From the NCBI GenBank assembly GCA_026388345.1, contig JAPLJY010000372.1, forward strand, positions 1-6,227: DNA of 6,227 bases. The letters are read 5' to 3'. Source of the DNA: Deltaproteobacteria bacterium. Lineage in GTDB: Bacteria; Desulfobacterota; Syntrophia; Syntrophales; UBA5619. The notes beneath the pieces are model-generated. The model was not told the origin of the DNA and did not search any database. It worked only from the letters and a program-made list of their open reading frames with translations. Positions 1-5,776 of the stretch are shown one piece after another; position 1 is the first letter of the stretch, and each line of letters starts with the position of its first letter. The position numbers and the translations under genes were made by a program.

Positions 1-63
1 ACGATTCCGCACAAGCGCATCTGCCCAAAAACTGACCGTAATTTTGGCAAGTTTTCTTCCGGG

Positions 64-825
64 ATGACCAGGATTGTGTTGAAGGAGGTCAGAAAAATCG
101 GAAGCATAAATCGTTCAAAATTTTGGCACCGCTCGACTCAATCCGCCGCCAGGCATTGCATCAAGAAAGAATCTCTTCTGCTGATTGCGGCTTTTTTCGC
201 GGGTCTGGTCATTGCAGTCCCGGTCATCACGGAGACAATCTTTCACTTCGATAAAGAGTTCCTGAAGAAAGCGGAAGAGAAGTGCGGCATAGAGGCGCCG
301 GCACGGTTCACTGCCTGGGAAGAGCTGATCTACAAGGATAAAAGCCCATCGGATCTGGAAAAACTCCAAAAAGTCAACCATTTCTATAACAGCAGGATTC
401 GATTTGTAAGCGACCTCGAGCTCTGGGGGGTGCAGGATTACTGGGCAACGCCTATTGAGTTTCTCTGTAAGAAGGCCGGTGATTGTGAGGATTTTGCAAT
501 TGCCAAATTTTTTACCCTGAAGGCGATGGGTGTAGCCGAAGAAAAGCTGAACATTGCGTATGTTAAAGCAATACAATATAATATAGCCCACATGGTCCTG
601 ACGTATTACAGCGAACCCGGAGCCGATCCACTGGTTCTCGATAACCTGATAGACTCCATCGATCCCGGATCGAAACGAACGGATTTAATGCCCGTATTCA
701 GTTTTAACAGTTCCGGACTCTGGACGGCCAAACAGCGTGGGCAACAAGGCAAGATGGCCGGCAGCACCGACCGGCTCAAACCCTGGCAGGGTCTCTTGCA
801 GAAGATGTCGCAGAACGCACTATAA
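64..825 (+). CDS. lapG: LapG-like periplasmic cysteine protease (transglutaminase-like, peptidase C93 / BTLCP family)
   Basis: This protein is predicted to cut the N-terminal retention module of a LapA-type adhesin in the periplasm and so release it from the cell surface. It has 253 residues, about the usual LapG length. A hydrophobic segment at about 38-57 follows a basic N-terminus and should act as a signal peptide or anchor. The catalytic triad is clear: Cys141 in GDCEDFAIAK, His176 in AHMVL and Asp193 in LVLDNL. These lie within a few residues of the triad numbering I recall for P. fluorescens LapG. The acidic residues beside the cysteine (Asp140, Glu142, Asp143) fit the family's calcium site. 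The gene is followed after 16 bases by lapD, the classic protease-receptor pair. The ATG at 64 lacks a good Shine-Dalgarno, while a strong AAGGAGGT sits inside the reading frame at 82-89, and the frame is open back to base 1. The exact start is therefore uncertain; the family assignment is secure. Confidence 0.93.
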   Translation: MTRIVLKEVRKIGSINRSKFWHRSTQSAARHCIKKESLLLIAAFFAGLVIAVPVITETIFHFDKEFLKKAEEKCGIEAPARFTAWEELIYKDKSPSDLEKLQKVNHFYNSRIRFVSDLELWGVQDYWATPIEFLCKKAGDCEDFAIAKFFTLKAMGVAEEKLNIAYVKAIQYNIAHMVLTYYSEPGADPLVLDNLIDSIDPGSKRTDLMPVFSFNSSGLWTAKQRGQQGKMAGSTDRLKPWQGLLQKMSQNAL

Positions 826-827
826 AT

Positions 828-833
828 CGAGGG
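828..833 (+). promoter_or_regulatory. Ribosome binding site of lapD
   Basis: CGAGGG ends 8 bases before the ATG at 842 and lies directly after the lapG stop (823-825). It decides the lapD start in favour of 842 over the upstream in-frame GTG at 737 and indicates translation from a shared lapG-lapD message. Confidence 0.7.
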
Positions 834-841
834 TTTATACA

Positions 842-2818
842 ATGACACTTTATCGCCAACTAATCATTTTTACGCTGGTTCTTTTTTTCCTTCTCTTTGC
901 CGGGACATGGTATGCAAAGCTCGACAGCACCCGTTCATTCTTGGTAGATCAGCTTGAATCACATGCCCAGGATACGGCAACCTCCCTTGGCCTTTCCGTC
1001 TCCCAACATGTCATTAAAAATGACATGCCGTCGGTTGAAAGCATGATCAACGCCGTATTCGATCGCGGGTATTATGAGATCATCAAATTGGTCGATGCCA
1101 AGCAAAAGGTTATGATCGAGCGCGTCCAGAGCGTGAAAATCGAAAATGTACCCCCGTGGTTCATCCGCTGGATCCCCCTGAAGACCCCCGAAGCCAGTGC
1201 AAATGTGATGTCCGGCTGGATTCAGGCCGGCTCGATTGTGGTGAAAAGCCATCCCGGCTATGCCTACAAGACGCTCTGGGAAGATATGGTCAGCACGACC
1301 CTGTGGTTCATCGCCTGCGGTCTTTTCGTGCTCATTGCCGGAGGCTTCGGGCTGCGCTTTCTGCTCAGGCCGCTGGTACTCGTGGAGCGGCAGGCGGACG
1401 CCATCTGCAGAAAGGAGTATGAGATCCAGCAGCGCGTACCGTGGACGAAGGAACTCAGGCGCGTGGTCGAGGCCATGAACCGCATGACCCATAAAGTGAA
1501 GGAGATGTTCGAAGAGCAGGTCACCCAGGCCGAAGGACTCCGGGAACGCTCTTACCACGACCCGGTGACAGGTTTGGGCAACCGTCGCTATTTCGATACC
1601 CAGATCACCGCGCGGCTTGATCGCCGCGACAGCGTCACCAAAGGCATTCTGCTGCTGATCAAGCTGAACGATCTGGACAAACTCAACCAGATGAAGGGTT
1701 TTCAGGCCGGCGACGAATTGCTCAAGAGGGTCACGGCACTCCTGCAGGAAGCCACCAAACAGTATGCGAGCTGCGCCCTTGCCCGTCTTACGGGCGGCGA
1801 CTTCGGAATCTTCCTTCCCGATGCCCCGCCATGGGATGCGGAGACGATCGCCGGCGGCGTGGCCAATCAACTGAGCGGACTTGCCGCGGAGCAGCTCGCG
1901 GTTACGGACAACATCGGCTATGTGGGGGCCGCGACCTATGAAGCCACCACCACTCTCGGCCGCCTGCTCTCGGAAGCCGATCTGGCGCTGGGCGCCGCGC
2001 GTCAGATGGGACCCAACGGATGGAGTGTCCGCGCGATTACCGAAGAGACGGACAAGGCACCGCTGGGGCAGCAGCAGTGGAAGGATATGCTTGAAAAGGC
2101 CCTCAGGGAGCGCAGAATCAGCCTTGATGCCCAGCCGGTCGTGAAGACGACCGACAGGAACCATCTCCTGCATCTGGAGATTTTCTCCCGGATCATCCAG
2201 GAGGACGGCAAATTCCTGAGTGCCGGGGTATTCATGCCTCTTGCCGAGCGCCTGAAGCTGGTTTCATCCATCGACCGCATCGTCCTCGAAGAGGTGATGC
2301 AGCTCGACAGCAGCCGGCTCGATGTCGGGAACATCGCGGTGAACGTATCTCCCGCTTCGCTGCAGGATGACGCGTTCCGGCAATGGCTGCAATCCGCGTT
2401 GAAGAATCTGCCCAAGACCGCGCCCCGAATCATCTTTGAATTTTCCGAATTCAGCGCAGTTCAGAATCTGAACTTAGTAAAGGATTTCAGCATTTTCGTG
2501 CGTGAATACGGGCACGCCATGGGACTCGATCATTACGGCCAGAGCTTCTCCAATTTAGGATACCTCAAATCGATGCGTCCCGACTATGTCAAGATCGACC
2601 GGGCCTATACCGGGGAGCTGAAAGACGAGGAAAGCGACAGCCGGTTCTTCATCGGGTCGCTGTGCAGCGTGGCCCACAGCATCGATATCAAGGTTATCGC
2701 GGAAGGGGTGGAAACCGAACAGCAGGTTCAGATCCTCACGGAGCTGAACCTCGACGCGATTCAGGGATATATCGTTGACAAGCCGAAGCCGATCAAGGGT
2801 ATGATGAAAAATGGCTGA
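842..2818 (+). CDS. lapD: LapD-like inner-membrane c-di-GMP receptor with degenerate GGDEF and EAL domains
   Basis: This is the inside-out switch that holds LapG when c-di-GMP is high. The 658 residues are close to known LapD proteins. The order is TM1 (about 7-24), periplasmic LapD/MoxY-type domain (about 26-150), TM2 (about 152-174), HAMP (about 176-228), GGDEF-like domain (about 238-400) and EAL-like domain (about 412-650). Trp126 in SGWIQAG matches the loop tryptophan that LapD uses to contact LapG. The GGDEF signature reads TGGDF (317-321), so no cyclase activity is expected. In the EAL domain the motif is EIFSR (446-450), the metal-binding DDFG is DHYG (563-566), and KID (584-586) and AEGVE (620-624) remain; this fits a domain that binds but does not cleave c-di-GMP. 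I chose the ATG at 842 because GAGGG (829-833) lies 8 bases upstream. An in-frame GTG at 737 would overlap lapG by about 90 bases and would put 35 basic, non-membrane residues before TM1. Confidence 0.95.
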   Translation: MTLYRQLIIFTLVLFFLLFAGTWYAKLDSTRSFLVDQLESHAQDTATSLGLSVSQHVIKNDMPSVESMINAVFDRGYYEIIKLVDAKQKVMIERVQSVKIENVPPWFIRWIPLKTPEASANVMSGWIQAGSIVVKSHPGYAYKTLWEDMVSTTLWFIACGLFVLIAGGFGLRFLLRPLVLVERQADAICRKEYEIQQRVPWTKELRRVVEAMNRMTHKVKEMFEEQVTQAEGLRERSYHDPVTGLGNRRYFDTQITARLDRRDSVTKGILLLIKLNDLDKLNQMKGFQAGDELLKRVTALLQEATKQYASCALARLTGGDFGIFLPDAPPWDAETIAGGVANQLSGLAAEQLAVTDNIGYVGAATYEATTTLGRLLSEADLALGAARQMGPNGWSVRAITEETDKAPLGQQQWKDMLEKALRERRISLDAQPVVKTTDRNHLLHLEIFSRIIQEDGKFLSAGVFMPLAERLKLVSSIDRIVLEEVMQLDSSRLDVGNIAVNVSPASLQDDAFRQWLQSALKNLPKTAPRIIFEFSEFSAVQNLNLVKDFSIFVREYGHAMGLDHYGQSFSNLGYLKSMRPDYVKIDRAYTGELKDEESDSRFFIGSLCSVAHSIDIKVIAEGVETEQQVQILTELNLDAIQGYIVDKPKPIKGMMKNG

Positions 2819-2919
2819 GGGTATGAGTGAACTGCTGTAATTCAGGGATAATTTTTTGAAATGATCAGGGTAACATTCGATCACGCGGATTTCATACCGA
2901 CTAAGGGTGATGTTCCCGT

Positions 2920-2950
2920 AAAAAGTCGTCATTTCCGCGTAGGCGGGAAT
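2920..2950 (-). terminator. Possible terminator for the minus-strand gene, within the repeat
   Basis: Read on the minus strand, the left-arm hairpin (2931-2950, one mismatch in the stem) is followed after 6 bases by five T (complement of 2920-2924). This is closer to intrinsic-terminator geometry than the plus-strand side. It lies about 130 bases beyond the stop of the gene at 3078-3407. The call rests only on hairpin-plus-T-run shape. Confidence 0.35.
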
Positions 2951-2982
2951 CCAGAGAGCATGGAGCTAATTGAAATAACCGG

Positions 2983-3030
2983 ATTCCCGTTTTCACGGGA
3001 ATGACAGAATAGGGGGTTTTCAGACTTTTT
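2983..3030 (+). terminator. Possible transcription terminator for lapD, within the repeat
   Basis: A perfect 8-bp stem with loop TTTC (2983-3002) is followed, after a gap of 23 bases, by a run of five T (3026-3030). The gap is longer than in a standard intrinsic terminator, so termination is only possible, perhaps through the larger fold of the whole repeat. lapD and the minus-strand gene converge here, so a terminator is expected somewhere in 2819-3077. No better candidate was seen. Confidence 0.3.
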
Positions 3031-3077
3031 ACGGGGTCGTCAAGGATGATCACGGCAGGCGACGTTTCCGAATGGGT

Positions 3078-3407
3078 TTATAAAATATCGTCAACCATCA
3101 GGTCCTGGGAATCCATGGTTTCACGAATCCGCTTCCGCTCCGTGATTCTTTCCTGGGCCTGTTCCGGAAGCTCCGTAAAAAGAATAACGTTTTTTTGGAT
3201 GAGAAGATCGATCAGGTCTTCCAGCAGGCGGATGATACCCATATCCGATAACGCCAGCAACAGTTTCCGGGAATCCGCGCTGACGGTTGTGTGAAGAAAA
3301 TCGAGAATTTCTTCATCCATTATGGGCTTCTGTTCACCGGCATTTGGACGAGGGCTGCTATGCAATGCGGTGATTTTCCCATCCCGGGCCCGTTCTACAT
3401 ACAGCAT
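3078..3407 (-). CDS. Conserved small cytoplasmic protein of unknown function (109 aa)
   Basis: The gene encodes a 109-residue soluble protein with no signal peptide or membrane segment. It has a short N-terminal strand-like stretch (MLYVERARDGKITAL), a variable proline-rich linker, and a helical C-terminal half containing LSDMGIIRLLEDLIDLLIQKNVI and then FTELPEQAQERITERKRIRE as consecutive parts. From memory, this pattern (RxLEDLIDxLIxK, then a TDLP-like turn and AQxK/R) resembles short proteins often labelled 'tryptophan synthase subunit beta-like' in Pseudomonas and relatives. That label looks like a database artefact, because no tryptophan synthase fold or catalytic lysine motif can be seen. 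AGGAG (complement of 3415-3419) stands 7 bases before the ATG, which supports expression. The gene is convergent with lapD and divergent from lapB, so it interrupts the lap genes as its own unit. No function is proposed. Confidence 0.8.
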   Translation of the reverse strand: MLYVERARDGKITALHSSPRPNAGEQKPIMDEEILDFLHTTVSADSRKLLLALSDMGIIRLLEDLIDLLIQKNVILFTELPEQAQERITERKRIRETMDSQDLMVDDIL

Positions 3408-3414
3408 GGCTTTG

Positions 3415-3419
3415 CTCCT
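3415..3419 (-). promoter_or_regulatory. Ribosome binding site of the minus-strand small gene
   Basis: On the minus strand AGGAG lies 7 bases before the ATG (complement of 3405-3407). This good match supports 3078-3407 as a real gene and rules against reading the plus-strand frame at 3046-3294 as the gene here. Confidence 0.7.
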
Positions 3420-3440
3420 AAATAATAATCGTTCTCAAGG

Positions 3441-3454
3441 TGAAAAATTTTTCA
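3441..3454. promoter_or_regulatory. Perfect 14-bp palindrome, candidate operator
   Basis: TGAAAAATTTTTCA is a perfect palindrome in the divergent region between the small minus-strand gene and lapB, 33 bases before the former's start codon. It has dyad symmetry typical of a site for a dimeric regulator, and its position could affect either gene. Its AT-rich centre means chance occurrence in this AT-rich stretch cannot be excluded. No specific regulator is suggested. Confidence 0.35.
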
Positions 3455-3490
3455 GCTCTTCTTTAACTAAAGGATAGCATTATTTTAAGA

Positions 3491-3496
3491 TATAAT
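3491..3496 (+). promoter_or_regulatory. Candidate -10 box for lapBC
   Basis: TATAAT is an exact consensus -10 hexamer, 91 bases before the lapB ATG, inside an AT-rich stretch (about 3476-3512). No convincing -35 hexamer stands 16-18 bases upstream (3467-3474 reads CTAAAGGA), so activator dependence or a chance match are both possible. If used, it gives a leader of roughly 85 bases. Confidence 0.3.
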
Positions 3497-3587
3497 ATAC
3501 AATTAAAATTATCGATGTTGAGAAACAGAGGCAAGGGATTTAACGGTTTCCCAATGTCTATTTTCTCCCAATTGAAAGAAAATATTT

Positions 3588-5762
3588 ATGTCAGAAATTA
3601 ATGTAGAAACCCCTCCGGGAGAATGGAATCTCGGAGAGGACGCGGATAGACATGATGACCCGCTTCTCGATTGCCTGATACAGCTTACGAAGCTGCATGG
3701 ACGCCCTGCCTCCCGCAACGGCTTAAGTTCCGGCCTGCCGCTCGTCCATAATCGCCTCACGGTAGAGCTGTTTCCAAGGGCGGCCGCCCGGGCCGATCTG
3801 ACAGCCCGCATTTTGAAGAAATCTCTTTCCAAAATTTCTTATATGCAACTTCCGGCAGTATTGCTTCTCAATGAACGGCAGGCATGTATTCTCGTTGAAA
3901 ATATGTTCGGAGAAGGAAAATTAAAGATACTGATGCCTGAAACGGGCATGGGAGAAAAAATCATCTCCAGGGAGGAATTGGAAAAACTTTATTCGGGGTA
4001 CGCCATTTTCGTTCGTCCGAAATTCCGGATGGAAAAGGGGTCTCTTGACGATCTCGGCCCCGGTTCGACAAAACACTGGTTTTGGGGAACCATATTTAAA
4101 TCATGGCGCATCTATCGTGATGTTCTTCTTGCCTCCTTGCTGATCAACGTTTTTGGCCTGACCAGTCCATTTTTTGTTCTCATCGTCTATGACCGGGTCA
4201 TTCCCAACAATGCCATGGAGACCCTTTGGGTCCTCTCCATCGGCATTATGGTTATCTATCTGTTTACCGTGGCAATGCGCGCATTGCGCGGTTATTTTGT
4301 GGATGAGGCAGGGAAGAGGGCCGACCTGAAAATGTCTGCCATGCTTCTCCAAAAAGTTCTGGGCCTGAGGCTGGAGGTCCGTCCTCAATCCATCGGCTCT
4401 TTTTCCAAGAACTTGCAGGAATTTGAAGGCATCCGCGATTTTGTCACCTCATTTTCCATTACCTCTCTGATCGATCTCCCCTTCATGGCATTGGGCCTGT
4501 TGGTTGTCTGGTATATCGGGGGCAGCATCGTCTACATATTCATTGCCGCTATCGCATTGATGTTGCTCTATGCCGTCCTGATCCAGTTTCCCCTGCAAAA
4601 AGCTGTTGGAAATACATTCAAGGCCTCCGCTCAGAAAAATTCCATTTTGATTGAAGGATTATCGGGCCTTGAGACCATCAAGATGCTTGGCGCGGAGAGC
4701 CAGGTCCAGCGTGCGTGGGAAGAATCGGTTGGCTACATCGCAAAATGGAGTTCCGTGTCGAGATTGCTCTCGTCATCTGTCAATCACTTTGCTTTTTTTG
4801 TACAAAGTGCGGTGGTGGTGGCCGCCGTCATTGCCGGCGTCTATATGATTTCAGAAGGCAAACTCACGCAGGGCGGTCTGATTGCGCTGGTCATCCTGTC
4901 GCGGCAGGTTATCGCACCCATGGGACAGGTCGTCAGTCTTGCCACCCGTTTCCAACGCGCCAAAGAAGCCCTTAAAACACTGAATGATATCATGGATCTT
5001 CCCGTGGAGAGACCTCCCGGCAAGTCGTTTTTACACAGAACCCGCTTTCAGGGCGCCATCGGGGTGAAGAATCTCACTTTTTCCTATCCGGGGCAGACCA
5101 TAAAAGTCCTGAACAATATCACCGTGGAAATTTCCGCCGGTGAAAAGGTCGGCATCATCGGTCCTGTCGGTTCAGGAAAGACCACGCTGGGAAAACTGCT
5201 CCTGGGATTATATGAGCCGATCAGCGGCATGGTCACGATGGATGGAACCGATATCCGGCAGATTGATCCTGCGGAATTGCGTAGTTTTATAGGCCATGTC
5301 CCCCAGGATCTCATACTCTTTCGCGGGACCGTCCGCGACAATATCACCATGGGCACCCACGATGTGGATGACACCTCCATTATGCGCGCGGCGGAGCTTG
5401 CCGGCGTCGATGAATTTGTCAAGAAGCATTCCCTTGGTTTTGACATGGAAGTCGGAGAATTGGGCAGGGGCCTCTCCGGGGGACAAAGGCAATGCGTCGT
5501 CCTGGCAAGGGCCATGCTGCTTGATCCACCCGTGGTTGTCTTAGACGAGCCAACGAGCAATATGGATAACCGAACGGAAATCCGTTTGAAAGACAATTTA
5601 TCCAAAGTCATCAAAGAGAAAACCCTGATATTGATCACGCACCGGGCCTCACTGCTGGAAATGGTTGATCGTCTTATCGTCATTGATAACGGTGTAATCG
5701 TTGCGGATGGACCCAAAGCTTCTGTTCTGGAGGCGCTGAAAAAGGGTCGAGTTAACGTGTAG
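3588..5762 (+). CDS. lapB: LapB-like type I secretion ABC transporter (permease-ATPase)
   Basis: This inner-membrane ATPase is predicted to power export of a large adhesin through LapC and an outer-membrane channel. The 724 residues comprise a C39-like domain (about 20-150), a six-helix ABC transmembrane domain (about 175-455) and a nucleotide-binding domain (about 487-724). The C39-like domain lacks protease residues: where C39 peptidases read DCGxACL, this reads DPLLDCL (24-30), with Pro in the catalytic Cys position, and no catalytic His is evident around 98-104. It should therefore bind but not cut substrate, as in LapB/LssB-type transporters. The ATPase set is complete: Walker A GPVGSGKT (525-532), Q-loop Gln573, signature LSGGQ (629-633), Walker B VVVLDEP (649-655), D-loop SNMD (657-660) and His685. 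The ATG at 3588 has only a weak GAAAG upstream, but no better in-frame start exists. lapC follows after 14 bases, so the two are one operon. Confidence 0.93.
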   Translation: MSEINVETPPGEWNLGEDADRHDDPLLDCLIQLTKLHGRPASRNGLSSGLPLVHNRLTVELFPRAAARADLTARILKKSLSKISYMQLPAVLLLNERQACILVENMFGEGKLKILMPETGMGEKIISREELEKLYSGYAIFVRPKFRMEKGSLDDLGPGSTKHWFWGTIFKSWRIYRDVLLASLLINVFGLTSPFFVLIVYDRVIPNNAMETLWVLSIGIMVIYLFTVAMRALRGYFVDEAGKRADLKMSAMLLQKVLGLRLEVRPQSIGSFSKNLQEFEGIRDFVTSFSITSLIDLPFMALGLLVVWYIGGSIVYIFIAAIALMLLYAVLIQFPLQKAVGNTFKASAQKNSILIEGLSGLETIKMLGAESQVQRAWEESVGYIAKWSSVSRLLSSSVNHFAFFVQSAVVVAAVIAGVYMISEGKLTQGGLIALVILSRQVIAPMGQVVSLATRFQRAKEALKTLNDIMDLPVERPPGKSFLHRTRFQGAIGVKNLTFSYPGQTIKVLNNITVEISAGEKVGIIGPVGSGKTTLGKLLLGLYEPISGMVTMDGTDIRQIDPAELRSFIGHVPQDLILFRGTVRDNITMGTHDVDDTSIMRAAELAGVDEFVKKHSLGFDMEVGELGRGLSGGQRQCVVLARAMLLDPPVVVLDEPTSNMDNRTEIRLKDNLSKVIKEKTLILITHRASLLEMVDRLIVIDNGVIVADGPKASVLEALKKGRVNV

Positions 5763-5764
5763 GC

Positions 5765-5769
5765 AGGAG
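5765..5769 (+). promoter_or_regulatory. Ribosome binding site deciding a TTG start for lapC
   Basis: AGGAG lies 7 bases before TTG 5777, immediately after the lapB stop (5760-5762). It is the only good ribosome binding site in this stretch and fixes the lapC start on a rare TTG codon. Confidence 0.7.
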
Positions 5770-5776
5770 AAGACCA

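Larger units (their letters stand above)
2915..3035. repeat. Nested inverted-repeat element (MITE/REP-like) with dRS3-type arms
   Basis: The outer ends are a perfect 13-bp inverted repeat: CCCGTAAAAAGTC at 2915-2927 and its reverse complement at 3023-3035. Inside lie two arms that match each other in opposite orientation (2928-2954 and 2979-3005, 21 of 27 positions by hand count). Each arm is a small hairpin of the form ATTCCC-N8-GGGAAT: the right arm (2983-3002) is exact with an 8-bp stem and 4-base loop, and the left arm (2931-2950) has one mismatch, ATTTCC. The right side carries 17 extra bases (3006-3022) between arm and outer end that the left side lacks. There is no open reading frame of note and no obvious target duplication. 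The ATTCCC-N8-GGGAAT form is that of Neisseria dRS3-type repeats, and similar repeats are common in other proteobacterial genomes. Whether this copy is mobile cannot be told from one instance. Confidence 0.8.
2819..3077. other. Intergenic region between convergent genes
   Basis: These 259 bases separate the lapD stop from the stop of the minus-strand gene. The nested repeat at 2915-3035 fills the middle. The first 95 bases (2819-2914) and the last 42 (3036-3077) show no coding signal or strong hairpin. A short direct repeat, GTCGTCA, occurs at 2925-2931 and 3036-3042. Confidence 0.75.
3408..3587. other. AT-rich divergent intergenic region
   Basis: This 180-base region separates the small minus-strand gene from lapB and must hold the promoters of both, because their starts face away from each other. 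It contains the minus-strand ribosome binding site, the 14-bp palindrome at 3441-3454 and the TATAAT box at 3491-3496. The stretch from about 3509 to 3587, before lapB, has no strong hairpin or recognisable riboswitch that I can see. The lapB ATG is preceded only by a weak GAAAG (3574-3578). Confidence 0.7.

Noticed and set aside
122..135. TGGCAC resembling the -24 element of a sigma-54 promoter
   Set aside because: There is no TTGC-type -12 element at the required spacing, and it lies inside lapG.
737..841. Longer lapD with an in-frame GTG start at 737, overlapping lapG
   Set aside because: The extra 35 residues are basic and unlike any LapD N-terminus, and they are the lapG C-terminal coding region read in another frame. 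The ATG at 842 has its own ribosome binding site and places TM1 at the N-terminus.
959..2173. 404-codon open frame on the minus strand
   Set aside because: It lies wholly inside lapD, antisense in a GC-rich stretch. The translation is rich in His, Arg and Gly with no recognisable domain, while the plus-strand protein shows clear HAMP, GGDEF and EAL motifs.
2915..3035. CRISPR-like or tandem repeat array
   Set aside because: The repeated parts are inverted, not direct, there are only two arms, and there are no regular spacers.
3046..3294. 82-codon open frame on the plus strand
   Set aside because: It is antisense to the small minus-strand gene, which has a better ribosome binding site and a more protein-like sequence. 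The plus frame is Ser/Arg-rich with no family resemblance.
3408..3587. Riboswitch, such as a c-di-GMP aptamer, upstream of lapB
   Set aside because: The region is short and AT-rich with no visible multi-stem architecture or GEMM-like conserved motifs, so it cannot be supported by eye.
3509..3832. 107-codon open frame on the minus strand across the lapB start
   Set aside because: It overlaps the lapB 5' end antisense, has no clear ribosome binding site and has an Arg/Ser-rich shadow composition.
5084..5716. 210-codon open frame on the minus strand
   Set aside because: It is antisense to the LapB nucleotide-binding domain, where all ATPase motifs are intact. Its Ser/Pro/Arg-rich translation is typical of a shadow frame.
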